From assembly GCA_002068715.1 (NCBI GenBank), contig MWAR01000190.1, forward strand, positions 1 to 17,034: a DNA stretch of 17,034 nucleotides, written 5' to 3'. A model generated the notes under the pieces. It did not search any database. It saw only the letters and a program-made list of their open reading frames with translations, and was not told where the DNA came from. Positions 7,850-16,060 of this stretch are shown piece after piece. Numbering within the stretch: the stretch's first letter is position 1; each line of letters starts with the position of its first letter. The position numbers and the translations under genes are program-made. This DNA is from a bacterium ADurb.Bin374. GTDB taxonomy: Bacteria; Riflebacteria; Ozemobacteria; Ozemobacterales; Ozemobacteraceae.

Positions 7850-10580
7850 TGGCCATCTTCTTGAGCCGCGCGAGCAGGTTCAGTGCCTCGAGCGGCGTCG
7901 TGTTCTCGATGTTGATTGCCTGGATCGTTTCGGCGAGCTCGTTCGACGGCGTGAACAGCGACAACTGCTGGGGCTGGGGGGCCTTCACCGTCCGGACGGC
8001 TCTGGTCATGCGGCCGACCTCGTCTTCCTCGGTCTTTTCGAGCTCGAACAGGATCTCGCGGGCGCGGTCGATGACTGGCGAGGGGACGCCGGCGAGCCTG
8101 GCCACCTCGATGCCGTAGGACTTGCTGGACGGGCCTTCGTGTATCTGGTGCAGGAACACCATGTCGCCCGTCTTCTCGTCGTGCAGAACGCCGACGTTCA
8201 GGTTGAAGACGCCGGCGAGGATCGGCTGGAGGTCTGTCAGTTCGTGGTAATGCGTCGCGAACAGCGTGCGGGCGCCCAGCTGGCACTGGATGTATTCGAG
8301 GATCGACCAGGCCAGCGACAGGCCGTCGAAGGTCGAGGTGCCGCGCCCGATCTCGTCGAGGATCAGCAGGCTCTTCGGCGTGGCGTGGCGCAGGATCGAT
8401 GCCGCCTCCATCATCTCGACCATGAACGTCGACTGGCCCCGGATCAGGTTGTCGGAGGCGCCGACGCGGGTGAAGATGCGGTCCACGAGGCCGATCTCGG
8501 CTTCGCGGGCCGGAACGAACGAGCCGATCTGGGCGAGCAGCACGATGAGGGCGTTCTGCCGGAGATACGTCGATTTGCCTGCCATGTTGGGGCCGGTGAT
8601 GACCGCCTGCCGGCGCGCGGCATCGAACTGAGAGTCGTTCGGATGGAACTCGCCTGCGCCGAGAAACGCCTCGACGACGGGGTGGCGGCCTTCGCGGATG
8701 CGCAGGACGGGCTCTTCGACGAGGGTTGGCCTTACGTAGCCGCGTTCCCGGGCGAGCTGCGCGAGCGAACAGAGCGTGTCGACGTGCGCGATGCCCCCTG
8801 CGGCCCGCTGGATCGCCGTGATCTGCTCGCGCACCGCGGCGACGAGCTTTTCGAACAGGTCTTTCTCGATGGCGACGGATTTTTCGACGGCGCTGAAGAC
8901 CTTCGTCTCGTAGTCTTTTAATTCTGCCGTTATATATCGTTCGCCATTCGTAAGCGTCTGTTTCCGGACGTAATGGGCCGGCGCCTTGTCCGTGAGGCCT
9001 TTCGAAATTTCGATGAAATACCCGAAGACGCTGTTCTTGCGGACTTTCAGCGTTTTGATGCCGGTCTGGTTCTTCTCCCGTTCCTCGTAGTCGGTCAGCC
9101 AGCTGTCGCCATCCCGGCGGAGGCGGCGGAGCTCGTCGAGCGCCGGATCGACGCCGTCGGCGATGACGCCGCCGTCGGCCAGCGACATGGGCAGATTCTC
9201 GAGCAGGCTCGCTTTGAGAAGCCGGGCGAGGTCGGGGATCGGCTCGAGCTCGGGAGCGAGGGCGGAGATCGACGACGCGGAAATCCGCTCATGCAAAGCC
9301 GGAAGGGCCTCGATGCCGCGGCAGAGCGCCTGCAGATCCCGCGGGTTGCGGCTTCCGAGGATGATCTTCGAGAGCAGGCGCTCGAGATCGGGAAGATCGC
9401 GAAGCTGCTCGCGCAGGGTTGCCAGAAGCATGCCGTCCTCGACCAGCGCCTCGATGCGGTCCTGCCGTTCGCGGATCGGCTCGAGCTGCAGCAGCGGCTT
9501 GAGCAGCCACCGCTTGAGCAGCCGCGCGCCCATCGAGGTGCGGGTGCGGTTGAGTACCTCAAACAGGGTGCCGCCGGGGCTGCGGTCCCGGCCGTCCGGC
9601 ATCAGTTCGAGATTCCTGAGCGTCGACTCGTCGAGGACCATCCCGTCGCCAAGCCGATAGGGCGCGGGAAAGCGCAGGTGCGAAAGCGTGCATTTCTGTG
9701 TGTCGAGCAGGTAATCGGCCAGCAATCCCAGTGTGCGCAGCTCGATGCCCGGCATCGCCAGGAAGCGGGGGCGCGGCTCGGAGGGATACAGCCGGGTCAT
9801 GGCCTCGAGCGCGGGTTGCTCACCCATCTTTCTGGAAAGCACCTCGATCGGAAGACCCTTCCAGGGCATGGGCTCGGCACTCACGGGAGCGGCGGAAGGC
9901 TGTTCCTGTTCGCCGGCCTCGCCGCCCAGGACTAGGATCTCGCGCGGGGCCAGACGTGTGAGTTCCTCGCGGATCTTCGCCATTTCGGCGCTGTCCCCGC
10001 CCGTCACGATCACTTCACCGGTCGAGAGCTCGGCTCCGGCGAGGCAGAACCGCTCGCCGCGCTTCCCGAAGGCCATCAGCCAGTTGTTCGACTTCTCCTC
10101 GAGCAGCTGCGGGTCGCTGATGGTGCCGGGGGTGATGATGCGCACGATCTCGCGCTTGACGAGCCCCTTCGCGAGCTTCGGGTCCTCCATCTGCTCGCAG
10201 ATGGCGACGGTGAAACCCTTCTGGACCAGCCGCGCGATATAGGTCATCGCGCTGTGATACGGAACGCCGGCCAGCGGGACCGGGTTGCCGCCCGACTTGC
10301 CGCGCGCGGTGAGCGTGATCTGAAGCTCCCGGGCTGCGACGACGGCGTCCTCGAAGAAGGTTTCGTAGAAGTCGCCGCACCGGAACAGCAGCAGCGCGTT
10401 CGGGTTTTCCGCCTTCAGATCGACATACTGCTGGAGGAGCGGCGTCAGCCCCTTGTCTTCCGTAGTCCCGACGGCGGAGGTCTCCACAGCGGGCGGCGCG
10501 GGTTCGGAAACGGCGGCGTTTTTCCCGGAGAAGTCCGGATCGACGTTCACTGCATGCTCAGTCGAGGCTGATGCGCTCAT
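7842..10580 (-). CDS. mutS: DNA mismatch repair protein MutS
   Basis: This ATPase recognises mismatched and unpaired bases and starts mismatch repair, normally with MutL, which is not in the window. The 912 residues include the mismatch-binding F-X-E motif in GDFYE (F71, E73), Walker A GPNMAGKS (K669), Walker B LLILDEIGRG (D742, E743) and the following GTSTFDGLSLAW. The MutS1 core starts at about LTPLLQQY (45-52), so there are about 44 extra N-terminal residues, rich in Ala, Ser and Pro. The ATG at 10580 lies inside the upstream DUF362 gene (23-bp overlap), with a weak GGGAA before it; a GTG at 10550 is an alternative without a better ribosome site. The stop overlaps the start of the DUF2325 gene. 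C-terminal SLFTP and LNLLARLK stretches are family-like. Confidence 0.97.
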   Translation of the reverse strand: MSASASTEHAVNVDPDFSGKNAAVSEPAPPAVETSAVGTTEDKGLTPLLQQYVDLKAENPNALLLFRCGDFYETFFEDAVVAARELQITLTARGKSGGNPVPLAGVPYHSAMTYIARLVQKGFTVAICEQMEDPKLAKGLVKREIVRIITPGTISDPQLLEEKSNNWLMAFGKRGERFCLAGAELSTGEVIVTGGDSAEMAKIREELTRLAPREILVLGGEAGEQEQPSAAPVSAEPMPWKGLPIEVLSRKMGEQPALEAMTRLYPSEPRPRFLAMPGIELRTLGLLADYLLDTQKCTLSHLRFPAPYRLGDGMVLDESTLRNLELMPDGRDRSPGGTLFEVLNRTRTSMGARLLKRWLLKPLLQLEPIRERQDRIEALVEDGMLLATLREQLRDLPDLERLLSKIILGSRNPRDLQALCRGIEALPALHERISASSISALAPELEPIPDLARLLKASLLENLPMSLADGGVIADGVDPALDELRRLRRDGDSWLTDYEEREKNQTGIKTLKVRKNSVFGYFIEISKGLTDKAPAHYVRKQTLTNGERYITAELKDYETKVFSAVEKSVAIEKDLFEKLVAAVREQITAIQRAAGGIAHVDTLCSLAQLARERGYVRPTLVEEPVLRIREGRHPVVEAFLGAGEFHPNDSQFDAARRQAVITGPNMAGKSTYLRQNALIVLLAQIGSFVPAREAEIGLVDRIFTRVGASDNLIRGQSTFMVEMMEAASILRHATPKSLLILDEIGRGTSTFDGLSLAWSILEYIQCQLGARTLFATHYHELTDLQPILAGVFNLNVGVLHDEKTGDMVFLHQIHEGPSSKSYGIEVARLAGVPSPVIDRAREILFELEKTEEDEVGRMTRAVRTVKAPQPQQLSLFTPSNELAETIQAINIENTTPLEALNLLARLKKMANG

Positions 10581-11691
10581 AGGCCAGGTTCCCGAGGCCG
10601 ATCTCGGCCGAATGCTTCAGCTGGGCGTCGTTGTCGATCTCGTCGTGGATGCACGCGAACTTCGGCTTGCCCGGCTCGTGTCCCGAAGGAAGGGCGGTGT
10701 TCTGAAGGCCGGCCTGCGCATTCACGAGGTCGAGACAGCAGGCGTCGAGAGCGAGCGGATCCGTCGATGCTGCGAACCCGATGTCCGGCACGATGGGGGC
10801 GTCGCTGAAACCGTAGCAGTCGCACAAGGGAACAATATCCATCAGTATATTGATGAAAAAAGCGGAATCGCGTTTGGGGGCAAGGACACCGAGCGCGTGT
10901 TCCGCCATCTTCTCGGTGACGGAGCCCGTGTCCGAGCTCCAGTTGATGCGGATGGCGCCGACGAGACAGGCCATGAGGCACTCGCCGCAGCCCCGGCACT
11001 TCTGCTGGTCGATGACAACGGGCCCGCCCGGGGTCGGCTGGCCGATCGCGCCCGCGGAACACCAGGAAAAGCATCGTCTGCACTTCACGCAGACGTCCGT
11101 GAGAACGCTCGGCCGGATGGCTGTATGCATCACCAGTTTCGCCGCGCGGGAGCAGCAGCCCATGCCCATGTTCTTGATGGCGCCGCCGAATCCCGTCACT
11201 TCATGCCCTTTGAAGTGCGAGATCACGACGAGCGCGTCGGCTTCGTGAATGCCGCTTGCGACCGAGACTTCCTGGCAGTGCTTCCCGTCGATCCTGACCA
11301 TGTGATGATCGCGGCCGGTGATGCCGTCGCAGATGATGACGGGGGCGCCGGTGACTTCCGTGCCGAAACCGTGCTGGAGGGCCGTCATGATGTGATCGGG
11401 AGCATTGCTGCGGCTTCCGGTATACAGCGTTGTCGTCTCGGCGAGAAACGGCTTTCCGCCACCGGCCTTGACGATCTCCGTCAGCGGGCGCAGGTAATGG
11501 GGGCGGATGAACGCCGAGTTTCCGCGCTCGCCGAAATGCGCCTTGACGGCGACGAGCTTGTTCTTCCAGTCGAACGAGTCCATCCCGATGGCGCGGGCGA
11601 GCTTGGCGATCTTTGCATCGTGGCTGTCCGAGGGGCCTTTCGCGCGAAGGCCGATCGTATAAACCTTTGATTTCCGGGTGTTGGCACTCAT
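10558..11691 (-). CDS. DUF362 protein with two 4Fe-4S ferredoxin motifs
   Basis: The 377-residue protein combines a DUF362 fold with a bacterial ferredoxin insert. Two cluster motifs, CVKCRRCFSWC (C201, C204, C207, C211) and CRGCGECLMAC (C232, C235, C238, C242), fit binding of two 4Fe-4S clusters. DUF362 features include VKAHFGERGN, ISHFKGHEVTGFGGAIKNMGMG and the late STDPLALDACC. DUF362 proteins are common in anaerobes; electron transfer or Fe-S handling is likely, with the partner unknown. I chose the second ATG (11691) because GGAGG (11699-11703) lies 7 nt before it, while the first ATG (11697) directly abuts that site. The gene overlaps mutS by 23 bp, so it is the first gene of the mutS operon. 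No signal peptide is seen, so it is cytoplasmic. Confidence 0.9.
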   Translation of the reverse strand: MSANTRKSKVYTIGLRAKGPSDSHDAKIAKLARAIGMDSFDWKNKLVAVKAHFGERGNSAFIRPHYLRPLTEIVKAGGGKPFLAETTTLYTGSRSNAPDHIMTALQHGFGTEVTGAPVIICDGITGRDHHMVRIDGKHCQEVSVASGIHEADALVVISHFKGHEVTGFGGAIKNMGMGCCSRAAKLVMHTAIRPSVLTDVCVKCRRCFSWCSAGAIGQPTPGGPVVIDQQKCRGCGECLMACLVGAIRINWSSDTGSVTEKMAEHALGVLAPKRDSAFFINILMDIVPLCDCYGFSDAPIVPDIGFAASTDPLALDACCLDLVNAQAGLQNTALPSGHEPGKPKFACIHDEIDNDAQLKHSAEIGLGNLAYERISLD

Positions 11692-11698
11692 GTTCATT

Positions 11699-11703
11699 CC
11701 TCC
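11699..11703 (-). promoter_or_regulatory. strong ribosome binding site deciding the DUF362 start
   Basis: GGAGG on the minus strand lies 7 nt before the ATG at 11691 and only 1 nt before the ATG at 11697. The spacing favours the inner start. Confidence 0.7.
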
Positions 11704-11727
11704 AGTCGAAGAAGGTGTACAGGAATC

Positions 11728-11756
11728 AGTCTACGGACGACGATTGTCTGATGCAA
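11728..11756 (-). promoter_or_regulatory. candidate promoter of the DUF362-mutS-DUF2325 operon
   Basis: On the minus strand, -35 TTGCAT (11751-11756) and -10 TAGACT (11728-11733) are separated by 17 bp. The predicted start near 11721 gives a leader of about 30 nt that contains the GGAGG site. Hexamer matches are moderate (3/6 and 4/6). It sits in the 77-bp gap after the ATPase gene. Confidence 0.4.
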
Positions 11757-11768
11757 GTCGCGGGAAGG

Positions 11769-14474
11769 TCATGCCTTATGGCCTGCCGGTGGAAACTGGC
11801 GCTTGATGACTTCCACGATCGGAATGACGGTTGCCGCGGCGGCGAGGATGACGAGCCACGCTTCGAGATCGATCGGGCGGCTTCCCATGATCTTCTGCAT
11901 GACTGGAACATAGGTGAACGCCGCCTGCAGGCCGACCGTGGCGAGAAGGCACGGCCAGAGGACGGGGTTGAGCGTGGGAGAGACGTTCGGCATGGGCGTA
12001 TACAGGCCCCGGGAGGGGAACAGGTAGAACAGCTCCACCCCGATCATCGTTGCCACGACGGAGGTGCGGGCCGTTTCGAGAGTGGCGCCCATGACGTGCC
12101 GCTCGTACCAGAAGATGGCGAAGCTCACGAAGGTCATCAGCAGGGATACCAGCACGATACGGAGAACGAGCTGCCAGTCGAGCAGGGGGCGTTCGGACGG
12201 CCTCGGCGGGCGGTCCATGAGGCCCTTTTCCATCGCCTCGAACGCGAGAGGCAGCGAGAGGAACGCGGTGAGGAGATTCACCCAGAGGACCTGGACCGGG
12301 GTGATCGGCAGTCTGAGTCCGAATAATATAGCTGCAAGGATAACAAGCCCCTGGCCGGTGTTCGTCGGCAGGATGTAGACCATGCTCTTGATCAGGTTGT
12401 TGAAAACGTTTCTGCCCTCTTCGACGGCGCGCACCAGAGTCGCGAAATTGTCGTCGACCAGAAGCATGTCCGAGGCCTCCTTGGCGACCTCGGTCCCGGA
12501 CTTGCCCATGGCGACGCCGATCTCGGCGCGCTTGAGGGCCGGCGCGTCGTTCACGCCGTCACCGGTCATCGCCACGACATGGCCCTTGCTCTGAAGCGCC
12601 TCGACCAGCCTGAATTTGTGCTCGGGGGCGACGCGGGCGAAGATCGAGGCATGCTCGGCGCGCTCGGTGAGCTCCGGCATCGAGGCGGCGCCGATCTCGC
12701 GGCCGTTCACGCAGGGGATCTCGGCCTTGCCGATGCCGAGGTCCCGTCCGATCGCGGTCGCGGTCGCCGGATGGTCGCCGGTGATCATCTTGACCTGGAT
12801 CCCGGCGCGGCCGCACAGCTCCAGCGACTGGCGCACTTCGGGTCGGGGCGGGTCGATCATCGCGCTCAGCCCGAGGAAGGTGAGCGGCGGAAGCTCGGTG
12901 GGAATGGCGGTTCCGTCGATCTTCGCGCAGGCGAGGGTGAGGATGCGCATGCCCTGCCGCGCGAGCTCGTCGATCTGGACCAGGAAGGGTTCCTGGGAAA
13001 ACGGGACGGCTTTCCCGTCGGGCTCGACGGTCGTGCAGCGCGGAAACAGCCGCTCGGCGGAGCCTTTGACCCAGAGCGTGGCCGTTCCGTCGGGATTCCG
13101 GTTCAGGCTCGCCATGAGCTGCGAGGCCGAATCGAAGGGAAGCACGTCGAGGCGCGGATGCGTCTTGCGCCATTCGTCGATCCTGGCGCCGGCTTTGAGT
13201 GCCGCCGTCAGAAGGGCGCCTTCGGTCGGGTCGCCGTCGACCTCGACGCCGTGCGTCTTGTAAACGAGCTGGGAGTCGTTGCACAGGACTCCGGCAAGCA
13301 GAAGTCGGTCGAGATGGAGGTCGCCGTTCGTCTCGGCACCGTCCGCGCCGTAAACCTTGCCCAGGGCCGGGTTGAAGCCGACGCCGTCGGCGCTGAAACT
13401 GCCGCTCGGCGTGATCATGCGCTGGATCGTCATCTCGTTGGCGGTCAGCGTGCCGGTCTTGTCCGAGCAGATTACCGTGACGCTGCCGAGCGTCTCGACC
13501 GCCGGAAGCTTGCGGATGATGGCCTGGCGCGCGGCCATGTTCTTCACGCCGATCGCGAGAACGATCGTCATGACGGCCGGGAGTCCTTCGGGGATCGCCC
13601 CGACGGCGGCGCTGACGGCCGCCATGAACATCTCGGTCGGGTCGCCGCCGCGCCAGACGCCGAGGGCGAAGATGGCGACGCCGAAGCCCACGACCCAGAT
13701 GCCGAAGGCGCGGGAAAAGACCTCGAGGCGCTCCATGAGCGGCGTGGCGAGTTCTTCCGACTGATTGATGAGGGCGTTGATCAGACCGAGTTCGGTCGCA
13801 TCGCCGGTCGCGACGACGATGCCGCGGCCCGAGCCGGCGGTGACAAGCGAACCGCTGAAGCCCATGCCGCGCCTGTCGCCGAGTGATGCGTCGGTTTCCG
13901 CCCGCCCGACAGTTTTTTCAACCGGAAGGCTTTCACCGGTGAGCGCCGACTCGTTGATGCGGAGGCTCTTCGTCTCGAGGAAACGCAGGTCCGCCGGGAC
14001 GCGGTCGCCGGTCGCGAGCAGAACGACATCGCCTGGAACCAGCAGGGATGCGTCGATCCGCTCGTGGCGGTCGGGTCCTCTGAGAACGGTCGCCTCGGTT
14101 TTCACCATCCGGGCGAGGGCATCGATGGCTCCCTGGGCCTTCATTTCCTGGACGAAGCCGATGATCGCGTTGACGACCGTCACGGCGAGAATGACGGCGG
14201 CATCGGTGCCGCGGCCGGCGAACGCACTGGCGACGGCCGCGACAAGGAGGATGATGACGAGCGGATTCTCGAACTGGCCGAGAAAACGTCTCCAGGCCGG
14301 TGTCCGCGGCGGAGGACTCAGGAGGTTGAAACCAACGCAGTCACGGCGTTTCGTCGCGTCTTCCGCCGTCAGGCCTGCCGTGGGGTCGGCCTTCAGGCGG
14401 GAAAGGAGCTCCGGAAGTTCGAGCGAGTGCCAGAGAACGAGATTGTTTCTGCCGGATGAACCCTGATCAGCCAT
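11769..14474 (-). CDS. P2-type cation-transporting P-type ATPase
   Basis: This membrane pump uses ATP through a phospho-aspartate intermediate. The 901 residues contain the N-terminal cation ATPase domain, the actuator loop TGES (179-182), TM4 PEGLP (E296), the phosphorylation site DKTGTLT (D338), the hinge GDGVND (638-643) and a six-helix C-terminal membrane region. The layout is that of SERCA/PMR1-like Ca/Mn pumps. Two positions that hold acidic ion ligands in SERCA differ: TM5 reads PTNTGQ (Q708 where SERCA has E771) and TM6 reads WVNLLTA (A737 where SERCA has D800); N733 and T736 are kept. Some bacterial relatives share the TM6 alanine, so calcium specificity should not be assumed. The ATG lies 3 bp after the YjbQ stop, with GGAG 8 nt upstream, so both genes are probably cotranscribed. 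Confidence 0.93.
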   Translation of the reverse strand: MADQGSSGRNNLVLWHSLELPELLSRLKADPTAGLTAEDATKRRDCVGFNLLSPPPRTPAWRRFLGQFENPLVIILLVAAVASAFAGRGTDAAVILAVTVVNAIIGFVQEMKAQGAIDALARMVKTEATVLRGPDRHERIDASLLVPGDVVLLATGDRVPADLRFLETKSLRINESALTGESLPVEKTVGRAETDASLGDRRGMGFSGSLVTAGSGRGIVVATGDATELGLINALINQSEELATPLMERLEVFSRAFGIWVVGFGVAIFALGVWRGGDPTEMFMAAVSAAVGAIPEGLPAVMTIVLAIGVKNMAARQAIIRKLPAVETLGSVTVICSDKTGTLTANEMTIQRMITPSGSFSADGVGFNPALGKVYGADGAETNGDLHLDRLLLAGVLCNDSQLVYKTHGVEVDGDPTEGALLTAALKAGARIDEWRKTHPRLDVLPFDSASQLMASLNRNPDGTATLWVKGSAERLFPRCTTVEPDGKAVPFSQEPFLVQIDELARQGMRILTLACAKIDGTAIPTELPPLTFLGLSAMIDPPRPEVRQSLELCGRAGIQVKMITGDHPATATAIGRDLGIGKAEIPCVNGREIGAASMPELTERAEHASIFARVAPEHKFRLVEALQSKGHVVAMTGDGVNDAPALKRAEIGVAMGKSGTEVAKEASDMLLVDDNFATLVRAVEEGRNVFNNLIKSMVYILPTNTGQGLVILAAILFGLRLPITPVQVLWVNLLTAFLSLPLAFEAMEKGLMDRPPRPSERPLLDWQLVLRIVLVSLLMTFVSFAIFWYERHVMGATLETARTSVVATMIGVELFYLFPSRGLYTPMPNVSPTLNPVLWPCLLATVGLQAAFTYVPVMQKIMGSRPIDLEAWLVILAAAATVIPIVEVIKRQFPPAGHKA

Positions 14475-14477
14475 GCA

Positions 14478-14894
14478 TCATTCTCCGATGATCTTGACCA
14501 GAACCCGCTTGCGCCGGTTGCCGTCGAATTCGCCGTAAAAGATCTGCTCCCAGGGGCCGAAATCGAGCTTGCCGTCCGTGACGGCGGCGACGATCTCACG
14601 ACCCATGATCGTGCGCTTCAGATGCGCATCGCCGTTGTCCTCGGCGCCGTTGTGGTGATACTGGGAATACGGCTTTTCGGGAGCGAGCTTCTCGAGCCAG
14701 GTCTCGAAATCCTGGTGGAGGCCGCTCTCGTCGTCGTTGATGAAGACGCTTGCCGTGATATGCATGGCATTCACGAGGCACAGGCCTTCTTTGATGCCGC
14801 TTTCCCGCAGGCAGGCTTCGACCTGGGGAGTGATATTCACGAAGGCGCGACGGCCTTTGATGTCGAACCAGAGTTCCTTGCGATAGCTCTTCAC
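14478..14894 (-). CDS. yjbQ: YjbQ/UPF0047 family protein
   Basis: The 138-residue product fits the small, widespread YjbQ family (UPF0047), whose members have been linked to a weak thiamine-phosphate synthase activity; the true role is uncertain. Family marks are KSYRKELWF near the start, [14 protein letters not shown] (41-54), GLHQDF (58-63), [14 protein letters not shown] (80-93) and [15 protein letters not shown] (111-125). Conserved histidines H45, H80/H81 and H91 could form a metal or active site. I chose GTG at 14894: it gives the usual family length and starts VKSYRK, and GGAG (14902-14905) lies 7 nt upstream. An ATG at 14933 would add 13 unconserved residues. The ATPase gene starts 3 bp after its stop, which suggests an operon. 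Confidence 0.9.
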   Translation of the reverse strand: MKSYRKELWFDIKGRRAFVNITPQVEACLRESGIKEGLCLVNAMHITASVFINDDESGLHQDFETWLEKLAPEKPYSQYHHNGAEDNGDAHLKRTIMGREIVAAVTDGKLDFGPWEQIFYGEFDGNRRKRVLVKIIGE

Positions 14895-14901
14895 ACTGCT
14901 G

Positions 14902-14905
14902 CTCC
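14902..14905 (-). promoter_or_regulatory. ribosome binding site supporting a GTG start of yjbQ
   Basis: GGAG on the minus strand, 7 nt before GTG 14894. It supports a GTG start over the upstream ATG at 14933. Confidence 0.6.
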
Positions 14906-14968
14906 GTCTGGAAGTATGAGAAGTCGGAAACACGGAACGTATGGTAACACAACGAGAAAATCAGGGTA

Positions 14969-14998
14969 TTGACGAATTTCGCGATTGCGGGATATACG
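14969..14998 (+). promoter_or_regulatory. sigma-70-type promoter of the LUD gene
   Basis: -35 TTGACG (14969-14974, 5/6) and -10 TATACG (14993-14998, 4/6) are separated by 18 bp. The predicted start is near 15005, giving a leader of about 58 nt. This also rules out the longer reading frame that begins at 14985, upstream of the predicted start. No equally good promoter for the divergent yjbQ gene was found in the 168-bp spacer. Confidence 0.6.
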
Positions 14999-15062
14999 AA
15001 TGGATGCAGAACGCCCGCGTTCCGAGATACGGGAATCGTCCCTGAAAAATAGAGGAGAATAT

Positions 15063-15692
15063 ATGGAAGGGCTCTTGCTCGAAAACGTCGCGGACAAACT
15101 GCGGGAACACGGATTCGAAGTCACCGTCCATTCGACGGCCGACGGGGTCGCCGAAGCCGTTCTGGCGGAAATCCCCCTGGACGCCGTGGTGAATCGGTGC
15201 GGCTCCGCCACCTGCACCCAGCTGGAACTGTTCGAAAAACTGGCGGCCCGCGGAAACAGGATCAACGACCCATACGAGCCGACGCTCGACGATGAAGCCA
15301 AGGCCCGGGTCCGGAGGAACGGCCTGACGGCCGACGTCCTGCTGACTGGAACGAACGCCATCACCCGGGACGGCAAGCTCGTCAACATCGACGGAGTCGG
15401 AAACCGTGTCGCGAGCCAGGTCTTCGGCCCCGGCAAGGTCGTGATCGTCGCCGGCCGGAACAAGGTTGTGCCCGACGTCCCCGCGGCCATTCGGCGAATC
15501 AAGCTGGAAGCATGCCCCAAAAACGCCCGCCGGATCGGAATTCAGACACCCTGCGCCCATGACCGGCCATGTCCGGCGCCCGACGGTTGCTCTTCCCCCC
15601 AGCGCATGTGCAACGTGACCGTCATTCTCGAACGGCGGCCGCGCCTCACGTCGATCTCAATTCACCTGATCGATGCGGATCTCGGATATTAA
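15063..15692 (+). CDS. LUD-domain (DUF162, LutC-like) protein
   Basis: The 209-residue protein belongs to the LUD/DUF162 family, which includes LutC of lactate oxidation but also many stand-alone members of unknown role. Family hallmarks are DAVVNRCGSATCTQLELFE (40-58), ADVLLTGTNAITRDGKLVNIDGVGNRVA (90-117), FGPGKVVIVAGRNKVV (121-136) and ICNVTVI-like MCNVTVILERRP near the end. Four late cysteines (C164, C170, C176, C183) lie in TPCAHDRPCPAPDGCSSPQ and next to MCN; the family often has such a set, so an Fe-S or metal site is possible. The ATG at 15063 follows GAGGAG (15052-15057) at 5 nt. No LutA or LutB is adjacent, so a lactate role is not shown. A small zinc-ribbon-like gene follows 50 bp downstream. 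Confidence 0.9.
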   Translation: MEGLLLENVADKLREHGFEVTVHSTADGVAEAVLAEIPLDAVVNRCGSATCTQLELFEKLAARGNRINDPYEPTLDDEAKARVRRNGLTADVLLTGTNAITRDGKLVNIDGVGNRVASQVFGPGKVVIVAGRNKVVPDVPAAIRRIKLEACPKNARRIGIQTPCAHDRPCPAPDGCSSPQRMCNVTVILERRPRLTSISIHLIDADLGY

Positions 15693-15742
15693 AAATAATG
15701 GTTATATAAGTAGTGAAATAAATTCTCGAGGAGAATGAAAAC

Positions 15743-16024
15743 ATGCTTGAACGAATCGACAAACTGCCCTTCTATTTCACGATCGAATGCGGCCTCTGCA
15801 GGAATATCCTCAATGTCAGCCACAAGTCCATCGAGGAGCTCAAAGGCGTCATGAGTTGTACCCTCTGCGGCAAACAGATCAAGGTGCCGCAGTGGGAGCT
15901 CCTGGTGAAGAGTTCCGAGGACCTGAACAACTATCTCGGAGACCGACTCAACGCCAAATTCTTCAAGCTGGTCCTCAACCCCCAGTTCAAGGTCGAGGAC
16001 AACGTTCCCGCCGCTGCGCACTGA
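15743..16024 (+). CDS. small four-cysteine protein, function unknown
   Basis: This 93-residue protein has two CXXC pairs, C16-x2-C19 and C39-x2-C42, spaced like a zinc ribbon; the second reads CTLCGK. The remainder (about 50-85) is mixed charged and hydrophobic, and there is no signal peptide or membrane helix. GAGGAG (15728-15733) lies 9 nt before the ATG, a strong start signal that supports a real gene. It follows the LUD gene by 50 AT-rich bases with no terminator between, so the two may be cotranscribed; a TATAAG (15705-15710) could instead be a private -10 but lacks a good -35. I do not recognise a family. A metal-binding or nucleic-acid-binding helper role is possible but unproved. Confidence 0.8.
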   Translation: MLERIDKLPFYFTIECGLCRNILNVSHKSIEELKGVMSCTLCGKQIKVPQWELLVKSSEDLNNYLGDRLNAKFFKLVLNPQFKVEDNVPAAAH

Positions 16025-16060
16025 TCCGGCAGGGCCGGCCGGCGTCGTTCAGGCGGATCA
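16022..16060. terminator. inverted repeat between convergent genes, possible terminator
   Basis: TGATCCG (16022-16028) and CGGATCA (16054-16060) are perfect inverted repeats that contain the stop codons of both convergent genes. The loop holds smaller GC-rich stems around GGCCGGCC. No T-run follows on either strand, so intrinsic termination is uncertain. Confidence 0.4.

Noticed and set aside
10453..11670. 405-residue open frame on the plus strand
   Set aside because: It is antisense to the DUF362 gene, which has both ferredoxin motifs; no ribosome site or family signal is seen.
12579..13886. 435-residue open frame on the plus strand
   Set aside because: It is antisense to the P-type ATPase and explained by high GC and codon bias.
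14895..14933. ATG 14933 as the yjbQ start
   Set aside because: It adds 13 unconserved residues; the GTG at 14894 has a ribosome site and gives the family length.
14985..15062. Longer start of the LUD gene
   Set aside because: It starts inside the promoter, upstream of the predicted transcript start, and the ATG at 15063 has an ideal GAGGAG.
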